Source: Acanthosoma haemorrhoidale
Taxonomy: Eukaryota; Arthropoda; Insecta; Hemiptera; Acanthosomatidae
NCBI GenBank assembly: GCA_930367205.1
Contig: OV884011.1
Span: forward strand, 122,385,866 to 122,449,865
Length of the DNA stretch: 64,000 nucleotides
Reading direction: 5' to 3'
Position 1 is the stretch's first letter; each line of letters starts with the position of its first letter. Positions 1-13,500 of this stretch are shown here, one piece after another. The notes beneath the pieces were generated by a model. That model saw nothing but the letters and a program-made list of their open reading frames with translations. It searched no databases and was not told where the DNA came from. The position numbers were made by a program, and so were the translations under genes.

Positions 1-307
1 AGATCATTTATAATGCATTGCATCGTAATCTATAAAAATGACAATGTCTTGTAATGGAAACAAAAATAGCTAAGCCACTGGTTCTTCGTTGAACTGATTT
101 TATTAAATTTAAACTGGCTGAAACCACACCTTGGTAGATGTAGTGATTTTTTTCACTTCGTGTTATACTACTTTAATAAATCAATGTTGTTGTTTTTTAT
201 ATTCCATTCGAAATTAACTATTAAATAAATGGGAATGGTAGCAATTGAGGATTCCGTTGTTCCAACTACGTTCCAAGACCAGAACGTCTTAACGTTCCAG
301 ACAGAAG

Positions 308-393
308 AATACTTAACTAGGCCTTGCTGCTCCCTGCCTTACGTAACTCGTTTCGCCTGGCCAACTGTGATATGCATGGAACTGTTGGAATGA
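308..393 (+). repeat. 86-bp dispersed repeat, copy 1
   Basis: This block is identical to 1675-1760 except for one base (gtaactcg here, gtcactcg there). It starts at aatacttaactaggcc and ends at gttggaatga. Flanks differ on both sides. The family is not recognised. It is GC-richer than its surroundings, which suggests a recently dispersed element fragment. Confidence 0.75.
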
Positions 394-1674
394 TTCTATG
401 ATACAAATAATTATTATTATTATTTTTGAAATATTAATTATTATAATATAAATGTTGAGGTAAACAATAGTTAACGAATAAGGCCTAAAGTGGATGATAT
501 ATTTAGCTAAATACTTGTCCAAGGGATATAAATCAGATATGAAAGGAGCGGCTGGACTGTATTTCACGAACGAACCCTCACCATCCGAACCAGGGCAGGC
601 ATTTACATAGCCATGTCGTATATTTATCTGATTTATGGAAGAGCTATCTAGGGCTGAGAGCCCCTTCCTACAGGGCACACAGCAGTTTAGGAAGGCTTAA
701 ACGGGAATATATCCAGGCAACCGTTCAACATTTTGTAATCTATCTGATCATCCTTTGGGAGAGTAAGGCGATTTCACATGTACACCAAATTAAAAATAAA
801 TAATATGATGCATCGTACAATTCGATATGTATGATATGACTACGAAAACAATTTTAATGACAGTTTTATGATTATTTTTTTTTTTTAAATAATAGTAAAG
901 TTAATCAAAAATGTACCGCGGGAAGTTAAGACTTTAAAATCACCAAATTATCCCAAATATTGTATATATGACATTGTAAATATTTATTATAGAGTTCGTT
1001 AGGTTAAGCACAATGTGGATATAGTTTATAAAAGGAAAGTGGATCCACTACAACATACTGGGGTGTGTAATGTTTTGTTTTAAATCACATGTTAGCATTT
1101 AGTTTTATTGAAGATAAGGTCTGTTACTGCTTATTTGTTCTTTCAGTTTCTATTTAATAGTGAGAGTAAATATTTTTCTGTATTACGATTATAAATAGAC
1201 CAGTTTAAACAAAACAAATACCCAAACGCTGTTCCGGATATAGTAAATTTATGATTTCTTTGATTACATTGGATAAAATCGCAGGTTGAGTTTTAGTAGC
1301 AAACAAGAGTTTTAATGAGTTTTTTATAATTATAGCTTAGAAAAAAGAAAAATCACAAATTTTCAAACAGGTAGTAATTGCCTTTTCAGGTAAATATTTT
1401 ATGACAGTGGTCATATAAATTATTAAACATAATTGATCTTGGACCTGCAAGAAGTTGATACAACAATAAAAAAAAATAATTAGTAGTCAGTTTTGCCGAA
1501 CGTTCTGTTTTCAAATCTTATCTTGGAGAGTAAATTTTATTTCCTAGTACCTAAAATAAACGGAGCGGCTACACTCGGGGTATAAAAAGGTTGTTATTAT
1601 TATATAAACGACACAGTCTTCTTTTTTTTTTGGGGGGGGGGCAAAAGGTGGTTTTCAGGCTAACGTAAAGTGTA
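394..1674. other. AT-rich stretch, nothing recognised
   Basis: Between the two 86-bp repeats I see only AT-rich non-coding sequence with short A/T runs and a T10/G10 tract near 1622-1641. No frame looks coding. Confidence 0.6.
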
Positions 1675-1760
1675 AATACTTAACTAGGCCTTGCTGCTCC
1701 CTGCCTTACGTCACTCGTTTCGCCTGGCCAACTGTGATATGCATGGAACTGTTGGAATGA
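1675..1760 (+). repeat. 86-bp dispersed repeat, copy 2
   Basis: Second copy of the block at 308-393, in the same orientation and with a single mismatch. A T10/G10 homopolymer tract (1622-1641) lies just upstream. No coding content. Confidence 0.75.
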
Positions 1761-3361
1761 CGTAGATAGGATGAGCATCCTTATCCCTAATGTTCTTCTG
1801 TGTATTAAATATGTCATGAATATTGATGTAACGGTCCAGCCCAGCACATAGAGAGGTTCAATAATGGTTAAGGACGTTATGTTTCTTAACCTTCAGTTAA
1901 TTTAACGTGGATGTAACTCACACCCTAAGTAACTCTTCCCGGTCCCCATATAATGCCCGTGCATCAAGATCCACAGACCACAATCTAACAGTCACTTATT
2001 TTACTGATTTAGATCATGTTCTACTTACCTGAGCTGTCTCTCGCTTTTGAAATAAACCTCCCCCCCCCCCTACCACGAGATCCGTGTCCCAAATTGGGTT
2101 CCCTCGCTGTAAAGCGACAGGACCCTAAGATAACGAAAACTATAAAACTGAAAAAAATGTTTGATATTATGAAGTTAGAATGGTAATATCAATCATGTTA
2201 GGAACAGTTAGTTTTATGATGATATTTTTCTCCTGTCAATTATTTTATCTAAAATGTCTGCGCTTAAATATTTAAAAACGCCCTTGTTGGACGGTTCGTA
2301 GGATAACTAATTTGCATCCAAGCACAACCTTACCTGATAATGATGACGCTGGAAATCGATTGGCTTCCTTTTTGGTTTGTTCAGTTGGTGGTAATTTAGA
2401 ATGCCCATATAAAAAAATTAAATTAAATTAAAGAAAATGGAAATAGGAATATTTTGCATTCCAGATGCCTTTTTAAATAGTTTATTGATACTTTAAGTCA
2501 CAACGATCCAATTTACTCTGAGATAATGTAAGAAACCCTACATGATAAAAAAAAAATACCTTACTATTGAATATAAGAAAATAAAATACAATTATTTTAT
2601 TGGCATTGATGAACCTTTAAACTCTCATTTGAAATCCTTTTTAAAATATTGTTAAGTAAATTATTATTTTTGTTATATATCATTTAAAATAAATTAATAT
2701 CTCTCGACAAATTAACATATGTAATTCATGTTTAATAAAAATAATAATTTCTCGAAAACTCAATTATTTACTTAAATACCCTCCTATGATGTCAAAATAT
2801 GTCCTTGATTCAATTAAATAGTTTTTGTTAATATTGTTATGCTTGAAAAGTCTCGTTGGTCGAGGTCCTTATTAATAATATTTTAAGGAGAAGACCAATT
2901 CCATTCCAGTTGAAAACAGTTGTAGATGAGAGTCAGGTTGATGAACATAAACAAAGACAGGCCTCCAAATTGCCGATAACCTATCGGAAAAATCAATCTT
3001 ATAAATATAAAACGATTAATGATAAAAGATAATTAAAATCATTGTTGACTTCCACAAATGATAAAAAGCCATTTCAGCAATGTTCTGACTATGAACGGAC
3101 TCAGAAACACGTTCAGTCAAGACAACAGTCAAATGCCTACCTACTACTACTTATTTAATCCATTCCACAAACTAAGGGTTTATTTTATTTATTATTTTCT
3201 AGGATCGTTTACTGGTTAAAATGCATTATTCAAAATCTTTAAAAATAATTTCATTTTTTAATCACTAATAAATTGTACCATATTTTCCTTTGATCAGCTC
3301 AATCATTTTTAAAACAAAATATTTTCATGGCATACGAGCGGCCTAAACACGTTGTTTATAA

Positions 3362-3381
3362 GTGTGTGTGTGTGTGTGTGT
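3362..3381. repeat. (GT)10 microsatellite
   Basis: Ten uninterrupted GT units. Confidence 0.95.
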
Positions 3382-4086
3382 ATTTGATCGTGTGGATTAG
3401 AGAGCTATGGAATAGATCAAACAGGATAATGTTGTTTCACTTGACTGAAAGTGTGAAAAAATTATTTTATAATATGTATAACAAATGTGAAAAATCGCTA
3501 GATTGCTTGTATGCAAATGTTACTTGAAGATGGACTAACGTAGTTTAAAACATAGTCTTAAACTAAAAAATTGAAACTAGAATGATATTTTGCAGAATTT
3601 AGACTTCATGAAAATTGGGTCCATCAAATATATCAATATTTTATTTCAAAAAATAGGTTATATTTGATGACCCTACGAAATGAAACATTATTGGTGATGA
3701 ATGATCTAAAAGTATTGATTTGCATTATCTATTATTTGTTAGTTGACTAGGATTAAAAATAAAAATTTTAAATCACTTCACACTTTTTTGTTCTTAATTT
3801 AAATTTGTACCGTATCACTCTTGAATGACTGGAATCGTATTCAAAAAATTAAAATAAAATGCCTTAAAAAAAATAAACTGAAAATATTACTAGAAAAAAG
3901 AGAAAGCAAACAAACTTGGCTATAAATATTTGAGCACCAGCCACAAAGAATAATTTAATAGCCCGAACTCGTTCTAATTTCTTAAATTGCCCTTCGAAGG
4001 GGGTAAATCGTTAATAATATTTATTATTCCGCTTCGAAGTATTAAAAATTAAACTAATCGAAGACTGGTTTTTTAAAGCCTTCTTA

Positions 4087-4158
4087 TTCATTGAAAACTT
4101 CATCTATTCGAAGGAATATTCATTGAAAGCTGTGCATTTTCAAAGGAATATTCATTGA
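4087..4158. repeat. 32-bp minisatellite, two units plus a partial third
   Basis: Units at 4087-4118 and 4119-4150 start with TTCATTGAAA and end with AAGGAATA; a third begins at 4151 with TTCATTGA. The middle parts have diverged. Confidence 0.7.
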
Positions 4159-7100
4159 CGTTGATGGTAACGTTCATATAAAAATTGGCATTTTATCTAT
4201 TTCACAATTCTTGTGAATCATTCTATTCAGTATGATTTGGGGTTGAAGAGAGATGCTCTACTTTCATAGATAAATCTTCCTTGGTCTGATCTGACGGTCG
4301 ATTAGTCTTAAACGTTCTACAATCTTGGTCCTATCCAGTGACGCGGGGTCGTAAAAATGATTCAATTTATCCACAATGTCTTAAATTATGTTGTGGTTAA
4401 AATGCAGCACTTTAAAGTAGTATGAAAAATATAATTAAATGAGACAAAAGACCCGTTTCACTCACTTTTATGATTTCTTAACACAAAGATCAAAAACTAT
4501 TTGAGATTAGAAGTTCTTATGGTTACGAACAGATTGAATACGATAGTGCTGAAAAAGTTTGAAAAATATTCCAACACTAGAAATCGCCTATTCGATACCT
4601 ACCGCCTTGGTTTTAATAGTTCCTTTTTAGGCAAGTCTTTTAACAAAAAGAGATATTTTTCAATAACCATAATAGTTTAGCGAATAATATATCGTATTTT
4701 TAAAAGAAAAAAAATCCCCGAAACCCAACGTCAATCTCAATCAGGTTCACTATACCATACATTAATTTTTAAAGTTACTATTTCTAATATGTTCGTATCT
4801 TTATTATATCACAGCAGTTTTTTTGAAATAAAAGGCACTCTACTTGTCAGAGGGCTTTCAGGATAATTGAATATGAAGGACTACAAATCCCACAACTGTT
4901 ATCTAGTATTAGTGTATTTATTATATATTCAAGAATTAGAAATGTGTGGCTCCCAACAACATTCATTCTATTGATTAGATATTTAATTCCTTGCAAAAAG
5001 GTCAACTTTTATTTCGGACACTGTTTGATATTAAACAAACAAACTTTGTTGTGCAGTTTGCTATGTTCCAAGCCGGTACATTCGAAGCATAAACACAAGA
5101 GTTACGTGCTCTGAATTACTGAGGGTGGTATATTTCAGAGTCGCCTCATACATATATGTTGCCGAGCAGCCCTTAAGGTCAAATTTCAGCGAGAGAACAT
5201 TTATTTGGCCTTGCTTTGCCAGTTAAGGTATTTGAACATTACTCTAGCGTAACTCCGTGATGGTTTAGGAATATTAACGTTTTTTATAAAGATGGCACCA
5301 CTTTTATAATATTGCAATATTCAAAATCTTCTATCTTAAAATAAACGAATATCACAGAAGAGCCTTAAAAATGGTTTGGGCTCCAATTGCGCATCCTGCC
5401 TGTGCCGCCAGTCTTTTTGAGGTATACGATATATAAAAACAAAACGCACGAGTCAAGGGTAATATATATAAATATTCGGAATATTCAAAATAGAAATATT
5501 ACAATTTGACAACAATTGAAACGGACAAGAAATGAAAGTTTAAAAGAATGCTAGGGACTTGCTATAAACATAAACAGCAGCATGTCAGAAATACAACTTT
5601 ACACACAGGCTTAGGCTTAGGCAGAAACCCACACGAAGATACATTATTAGACATTCCAGGACTAGGGACACAAGACTCCAAGCCACGACGACTCCAGAGG
5701 AACTCCGTAATATACTGATTTCCATTTCTTCCCCAATCTGTGCTGGTATGAATAAATAAATGTGACAAAACATGGTGTTACTTGATCTGAAAGTCATTTC
5801 ATGACTGATAACGGTCTCATTCACCGTTCTAATGATGGTTTTAGTTATTAAGCTGTATTTGAGACGGCAAATTATCAGCTATTTCTGTGTAGCTCGACTT
5901 TTTATCCCAATCTCCCTAGTTCCGATTTTAAATTATTGATGACATCAAATGGCATTTCTTCAATTGTTTGTAGTATGTATTTAAAAAATGAGGTAGAGAG
6001 AACAATCTCTAGAGAGAGCAATAGTGAATGATTGTATTCAAAATTGAAACTGATATTTAGATTTGCAGATCATATTTGCATGCACTAATTCTGTTAGCAA
6101 ACATTACAATTGGTGGACTTTGAATCGACGCATAAAATCACCTGCTAGTAAGAATTTATTTTTGATTTAAATTGGCATTGTTTGCGTTAAATAGTTTTTG
6201 ACATAACTTGACTTACTGCTGTTATTACTTATTATTAGAAATAGAATGAATGATTTATCTTATCACTATTCTAATGATCTCTCTGACACCCCTAGATATA
6301 ATGGCCCTCTAAAATGTACATGAAAATATTGGATTGGTTAATTAATTATTGTTTTTTCCTATAGATATTTTTAATTACACAACCGGTTTGTCCTTAAATA
6401 AACACCAGTCTTCACTGTTTCAAGTTCTTTCGAGCATAATCGCCCTAGCAAAACAATTAATTGAATTAATGTGAGTTTTTTGCGGGTCTCAAAATAATAT
6501 CATTATTATTACATTCATTCGTGCGACTAACAATTGGATGGAATGACTTAATTATGTTATTATGCTTACTTGTAATGCACATAAAACGCCCTTTACATTT
6601 TACTTTACTTTGTTAACTTTTTTTAGTCTTTTGGCGACCTTATTGGGATTGGGAGCAAGAAATCATCAAAAACAGGTTTCGTGTTCACGCTGAGAACCAG
6701 TTTATAATTATATTTTTTCTAAGCCCCTACAAAAATGTATTGTTGGTGAAGGTAACATCTACCATTGATACTTCCTGGTACATTTTAAGGAAGGTGGGAA
6801 CTTATTGGCTTAGGGACTTAAAATTAAAAACTATTAGCTAGACAGGTCTGTGTGATCATTACTAATATTATAAAGGTAATATGTTCACGAGAAGATCCAG
6901 TGGTGGGATATGGCCGTAATTGTACCATTTTTCTCGATTACATGTTTCAAAATTAAATTGTTATTCTATTGGGTATGAAAATTTTTTTTAATCGCCATTC
7001 CTTACAAGTATTTGTTTTGATATTGGAATGCGTTGTAAGTAGATACAAATAGGTATTTAGTACATAGGTAGGAACCTGCCGTGATTTGTTTATTTGCCTT

Positions 7101-7632
7101 TAAAAAATTCGCTACCACAATGTTGGCTAATAATATGTCCCAACACGCTTAGTAATGTTATCTCAGGAAATTTGGAGTTTGGCAGGGTTGAAAAAATAAA
7201 AGCCTTTGTGAAAGAAACTTCTGTTATACGAAACGATAAAGTTTGCAAAGAACTAGAAAAGTGGATAAACAAGAAGCACCCTACTCTTGGATGTTTTCAT
7301 GAAAGTTTTCTATTTTCATTTGGCACTAAAAGAAAAGAAAAATAGAAGACTCCTGAGTTATGAAAAGAGACAAACTAGGACCGTAACAACAACCGTTTGG
7401 ATTCGATAATACTGGTTTATTATCACGTTTATCTTGACTATTAGTTTGAAACAAATTGGTCACAATCACAAATAAACTAGAACAAGCACCAAGTTTCCTG
7501 CACTAAAAATGTATAGAAAAGCTGTAGTCATAAATACTGTAAGTAGTGTTTATTTTGATCAGAAAACACACATATATATAGTACAATATATAAATGAGGA
7601 TAACCAAAGATGAAAGTGTAGTATCTGTTCTT

Positions 7633-7980
7633 ATCAGCTTAATCTCTGGTACGACTCCCATCGGGGGTCCAGAACATTAAACTGATTTTTGGGAAATGAC
7701 GGAGTGCAAGGGGCTTGCTCCACCTCTGTCGCGGGTTGACCCGGTATTGCAGTACCTCCGGGAACGGCCCATATAAATGAAATCACAGACTCAATTAATT
7801 AATTTAATTGAGTCAATAAACGAAACAAATGACTGTAATATGGGCCGTTCCGGAGGCACTGCAATATCGGGTCATCCCGCGACAGAGGTTGGAGCAAGCC
7901 CCTAGCACTCCGTCATTTCCCAAAAATCAGTTTAATCTTCTGGACTCGTCGTACCACCACCAGAAAGAGATTAAGCTGAT
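7633..7980. repeat. 348-bp foldback (near-palindromic hairpin)
   Basis: The left arm (7633-7775) and right arm (7836-7980) are reverse complements with small indels and scattered mismatches. Shared blocks include atcagcttaatctct, aaactgatttttgggaaatg, acggagtgc.aggggcttgc and cctctgtcgcggg. The 60-bp centre holds a perfect smaller palindrome, GACTCAATTAA / TTAATTGAGTC (7788-7798, 7804-7814). The whole unit could fold as a single hairpin. The open frame across the right arm (7829-8014) has no support as a gene. It could be a foldback or MITE-type element or two inverted copies of a repeat. No flanking duplication was found. Confidence 0.8.
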
Positions 7981-8471
7981 TTTTAAGATTAAAAACCTAT
8001 TCATTATTAATTAATAGTGTTATTTTAAAATAAATTAGTAATACGCGTGTTTCTTTGTCATTGCTTTTTTCAAAATAACTGTATAAACTTTGTATATTCA
8101 TAATTTGTAATTTGTATATTCATATTGTGGGTTCATTTAGAATATTTTAAGGTTCCTTTGAGTTTTTCATACATTAATTAATTACTTGAAAATTGAATAA
8201 ATAAATGTTTTACCAAATTGTTAAGCTGAGTGCCCATTACGTGAATGTATTGATTTTGCTGGCGATGTTATGTTGTATGGCAAGCCATAGCAAAGGAAAT
8301 CTCCTTACAATCTCTTACGAGTGTATGTCATTATCAAACGCTCAAAATAATTATCAAATGTTCATTCAAAGTCATATGGATACGATTATAAAAATATATT
8401 TGTGCGAAGTAGGCTTTTCTCTAACACTAATTACGTCAAACTACTTGTTAATACCCTGTTACCAATAGACT

Positions 8472-8538
8472 CTCTTTAGCAGGAGGACAATCCGTCTTCA
8501 TCCTTTCTTTTCAAGGATAAAAACTCAACAGTCTATTA
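8472..8538 (+). repeat. 67-bp direct repeat, copy 1
   Basis: Matches 9501-9567 at 64 of 67 positions (ctctttagcaggagga ... ctcaacagtctatta). Flanks differ. Family not recognised. Confidence 0.75.
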
Positions 8539-9500
8539 AAACCGAAATTTGTTAATACCCTGCCACTCTTCTACTGTTACGAAAGTCCATGAAGTCCTAA
8601 AGCCTCTGCATGACTTCCAGCTTAGGGCTTTCTGTTGTGCTAACGATAATGTCTGGGCTCCAATTTTCGAATTTCCACGCTCCAATTCAAAGCCTTCGCT
8701 AATCTAACTGTAAATCCTTCAGAATCTCCAAACTGACGTTAAGAACAATTTCAAATGAATAACTCTCTAAAATTAATATCGGCCAAAATAGTTTAGGCTG
8801 AGTGCCTGTTCGTGCAAGGTTCATATAAACTCAGAATTCGGTTTATATTAAGTTCGGTATTGATTGATTTACAACAAAAGAAAACGTCAAAGGAATGTAA
8901 AATATGTTTTAAAGTAATTTTTATAAAAATTAGAAGTACGAATTATTTCTCTGTTTTTATTTCTGTTTGCCAATATTCTTATTCCATTTCCTGCTACAGC
9001 TGGATAATTTGTTTAGATTTTCCTAATGATATTACCTTGGATGGTTAGGTAAGGGCAATTTATTTTTCTGTAGAACAATAAATTTGTATTAATACTATAT
9101 AAAACGTTGAATTCTACTGCTTATTAAAAATTGAGTACAAACAGGAAAAAAAAAGAAATTAATACAAATAAAAAATATATACCAATTAAATAAAAAAACT
9201 AACTGTGAACCGAAATTTGAAAAAGAGAATTCTCTTTATTAAGGGCTTTATGCCTAAATTCTCGCATATAATTTCATCGAAATAATTTGTGTTTTCTCTT
9301 ATTATTATAAAAACTAATTCCATTGATCTAGTATAGTAATACATAAACTGTATATGGTGTTCTATGGTTGAAAGTGAGACTTCAGAAAATTGTAACATAG
9401 GACGAGTACATAAGAAGGTTAAGTACCTAGAGACAAGACCCTCAGGGAACAAACGATCTTTCTAATGAGCAATTAAGCCTTAATATCTCGGACCTCCTAT

Positions 9501-9567
9501 CTCTTTAGCAGGAGGAGAATCCGTCCTCATCCTTTCTTTTCAAGGATAAAAACTCAACAGTCCATTA
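9501..9567 (+). repeat. 67-bp direct repeat, copy 2
   Basis: Second copy of 8472-8538, same orientation, three mismatches. Confidence 0.75.
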
Positions 9568-9879
9568 TCACTAGCTCCATTAAGCAGGACTCCTTGCACA
9601 TTTTTCATCTTCTTCTTTCTAGGTTATTATCTGTTGCATTTCTTGGACTTGTGATTTTGTATCAAGGCTCGACCTGCCAAATGGAATTTCATTGTCTTTT
9701 GAGGTTATGTAATTTTATATCCCTATAAATAAGTTAGTATGGCCGAAATGCTTTTAATGATTGTCAATAACAATATAATTGTATTAATTGAAGGTTTTTA
9801 GTAGTCATTAATCAAATTATTAAAATATGGTTATAATATATCACCGTTGTTATGAATGTTGCATACCCGCCCATATAAT

Positions 9880-10002
9880 TTTTTTTTCTTTCATAGCCCT
9901 TTTCTTAAATTTACAGATAATTATATATAATTATAGATCCTCAGGTGAATCTATTTACAGTTATTTTTGTAATTCCTGTAGCATCGCTACATTATATACA
10001 GG
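9880..10002 (+). repeat. ~122-bp dispersed repeat, copy 1
   Basis: Nearly identical to 13741-13862. Both begin with a T-run, pass through aaatttacagataattata and gatcctcagg.gaatctattt, and end with gcatcgctacattatataca and gg. The shared part stops abruptly at both ends. Family unknown. Confidence 0.75.
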
Positions 10003-10084
10003 TTTGTTGTTTTATAAAAATTATATAATGAATAAACAAGTATAATGATAACCATTATACGTGACTGGACTAAACTGACTAATA

Positions 10085-10575
10085 AAGGTGATGTGGCTCA
10101 CTTTTTTGATCAAACTTAAAACTAACTTACATACTAATTCTTAACCTAATTTTTCCCCGACAGTCTGTGGCCATCGATGTGGGAGGGGTGGTGGGTTCAT
10201 AGTCATAGCACACTGGGTTTGTCAGGTGCTGCAACGAGTCAAAAAACTTAATGAGTCTCCGATGGATGAACTCATCCACCGACGGCACACCAAGCAACGG
10301 GTGCAGGTCAGCGTTCTTCAAAGTCTTGAGAGAGGTATTTCGGACCACTTTTCGCATGATCCCATTCTGGAAATGTTGGAGGCATTTGGCTGTATTGTCA
10401 GTCAATTGGGTAAATAGCGGGGCACCTAAAGCAGAGCTGGCCGGAGGACACATTTATATATCATCAATTTGAGACGAAGTGACAGGGTTGGGTGAAGTTA
10501 GCAAGTGCGATAGCCGGTAAGACCTGTGTTGTACTTTTTCTATTTTATTACTAAAATGAACAGAGAAATGGAGAT
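10085..10575 (-). mobile_element. J2 jockey-like non-LTR element, 3' fragment
   Basis: The minus strand carries the C-terminal part of a non-LTR reverse transcriptase and a 3' region that also occurs, on the plus strand, at 52890-53440. Shared non-coding landmarks are the stretch before the frame (aatagaaaaagtac.acacaggt) and the 3' block with gtgagcc.cac. It is 5'-truncated. No duplication was found. The family differs from J1: its tail has APLFTQLTDNTAK instead of KPIWTYGIELWG. Confidence 0.75.
10127..10453 (-). pseudogene. J2 reverse-transcriptase C-terminal fragment
   Basis: The 108-codon open frame contains ALGAPLFTQLTDNTAKCLQ, FQNGIMRKVVRNT and GVPSVDEFIHRRLIKFFDSL, the post-RT region found in jockey-like ORF2 proteins (block order known from the family). 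Homologous coding continues upstream to about 10530 as RLSHLLTSPNP before a stop. The palm and endonuclease domains are missing, so it is a dead fragment, although this part has no stops. Confidence 0.75.
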
Positions 10576-13500
10576 GAACAAAACAACTCATCGATATATA
10601 TATATATTTTCTTAGCTCTCAAATTTTTAAGATCCGATATAATTTTTTTTTTTTTCTAAGCTCTCTAGTTAGAATTTTAGGATGAGGGAGAAATATAAAA
10701 TATTTAAGGTGATCGGATCCTTGTACTAGGAGGACCTGCATTCGATATAAATACCCCGCTCAAAAGTTTAGGACATCACAAGTAAATTATATTTTATGGG
10801 ATTATATATGGAATGTATGGATTATGGATTATTACAATTAGGTATATGTATGAGAATATCTACAGTGCAAAAATTCAAAATGCCACATAGTTTTTTTTCA
10901 CGAAATCAATTATACTATAAAAAAAACTGCAACCCGCCCTAATACAATGAGTAATCGTAATTTGTTCTTAATCACACCATATCACATTAACTATCTCACG
11001 CACACAGTATATACGATACCCATGGAAATGTAAACAACATATATAAACAGCCTAGGTCTACCGAATCTACTTTGCAGGCAGTACAGTGATAAAATACAAG
11101 GCTACAATGTCAATAGTCACATGTATGTATATGCTACATCGATTGGACATGTAATGTAATAAGTCAACATTGTAATCTTAGTCTAATAAGTATGGAAACT
11201 ATATATTTTTGAATGTTTCGCATTTTACAAAGTAAACACTTTTGGCCTAACATTTTCAAGAAGGGTAAATACCAGTATGTAAAAATATTGTAGGCACAGA
11301 GTACAACGTAGACATTTTGTAACATAGAATAAGTAATAATAAAATGTGTAGAATCTAATACAATATCTAAATGTTTACAATTTATATTTACTCCATTTGT
11401 TTTGTTTTTTTACGTCCTAGGTATGACTGCAAGAGTTACGTCAAATATATGTGAGCAAAATCAAGCCCTGTATAATATAAGGTAATAACCAATACTCAGT
11501 AATTTTTTTTGTGTATGTTAAGAAATAAATATCGATGAATAATTGGATTTACTTAATTGTGTAAATTACTTCTATACTTTTACTTGATTGTAGTATCGTT
11601 AAAAAGTATCGATACCACTCTGAAAATCATAAACTTGTATTGATTAAATGTATACTTTTTATTAATGTTACCTTGAAATTTATACTAACACTTCATGTAT
11701 CATGTATTCATATATGTACACATTTGCAGATGTCAAACGTGTACGGTAAATTGTTTTAAGGTTTTATTAGCGAGGATCATAACACATCTGTTTTAATTTT
11801 TGACTCGTTATGTAATTGCAAAATGTAAAGTTCAAAAATTCTTACATTTAAAACCTACTGCAATCTTTTTAAAACTACGATACGTATTAAAAAAGAAGTA
11901 AATTAAAAACTATTACTTTAATAAAATACTAATACCTAAAAAGTATAACATAAACATAAACCTTAATATACTAAAAACTCACTTTCTATGACCCCCCCCC
12001 CCAAAAAAAAAGTCTTTCCAAGTTAGAATCAGTAAATTTGTTCCTTCACTGGGAAATAGTCCCCCCCCCCCCTAAAAAAAGATCTCCACACGGGACAGAA
12101 GAGGCTGTTACCAAAAATTCTAACACTTTTTTGTAAAGGGATGGGAAAACATATTTCATGTTTTACCATTGGTCTAATGGATCAAATTTCAAGACTGAAA
12201 CCGTGTTTCTTAGATAAACATAAACTTCATCCTTTGCCCGTTTTTTGTAATTGTAAATTGTCTTAAGTATCTTGAGCCTAAATATTGTAAAAAGTTTAAA
12301 ACAGAGTACATTTTTCAATACGAGTACTTTTCTCACGATACCTTCTTGCCAACGAATGAAAAGGATCTATGCCAAAAAGTACTTGGCATCGCAAAAAGTA
12401 TCGATATTTTATTCTGTTGAATGTATCAATTCATCGCTAGTCAAAATGATTAACCGACTATTATGATATGTCAAATGATTATCTATTGCATATTATTTAT
12501 AATAATCGGAAACGTAAAGATAACCAACATATAAGTTGTTTCGCAGGCCTTCAGTTTTATCATTAAAAACTAATCACATTACCGGTTTTTTAAAAGAACC
12601 AAAACCTAACACGTTAAAAAGCCGGAACTATTCTATTTTATTATTAAATATCTTGTTTATATCCAACCAGTTTAAGGGTCAAAACTGGTTGCATATAAAC
12701 CACTTTACCACTATTTCAGGCATAATTACCGAAAGTTGGTTCAATCTCGATTTTATACCAAATACAATTAAGCCTACTGATGTTTTGTCAAACTTGACAA
12801 AGACATTTAAGTAACACTTCAATTGAGGTATTGAAAATTAGTAATACTAAAAATGGAAAACTATATGACATAAACTCTCTCAACTTTCCGTGTTTCATTA
12901 AGAAAAGAATATAACACATCAGAGATAATTTTAGTATTTCATAATTAAATAATTAAAGCATAGATATAAAGTGTGATCCTATAACTTGTAACTATATCCT
13001 TCTAATTATATTATCATGTAATCAGCATATAACATATAAATATCCTATTGTTGACCTTAAACATAGTAACTATTTTAATTAAACCGAAACCTTACTAATT
13101 AATTATGTTAACAAATTTAATTTTAGGTATTGTTCATTTCTTTCAAATTCCTGTGTATTGTATTAAATTGTAGATATAAATCCTTCGTAGTTTATCGTAC
13201 TAATTGTAGGTGTTTTATGCACAAAGTACATCCTAATATAGTTTTATTATAAGATTGTGGATCATTGAGTTCAAAAGGGACCCTTTGTCAATTTGTGCAT
13301 ACCTGTGGGACATGCTTATTTAATTCCATGGTAATAATATCACGTATCCAGTAATAAATCCATGGTGTGAAACTTAGAGAAGCTATGCTATGACATCTCC
13401 CCTTTATTACGGTTTTCTAAACCATTTAATTTTTATAGGATGAAATTAAGTTTCGGCCTTTTTTAGAATGTAGGTGCCGGTGTGGAAAGTCTGGCCTGGC

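Larger units (their letters stand above)
1761..7632. other. AT-rich intergenic sequence
   Basis: No gene is supported. The stretch contains a C10-11 tract near 2060-2070, a (GT)10 run at 3362-3381 and a 32-bp minisatellite at 4087-4158. The open frames (at most 83 codons, such as 7094-7345) lack domains or splice context and look like chance. Confidence 0.6.
7981..9879. other. AT-rich stretch with a 67-bp repeat pair
   Basis: No gene is supported. The frame at 8205-8468 and others are isolated. The recognisable content is the 67-bp direct repeat pair at 8472-8538 and 9501-9567. Confidence 0.55.

Noticed and set aside
7829..8014. 61-codon frame at the foldback as a peptide gene
   Set aside because: It runs through the right hairpin arm and has no start context or conservation.
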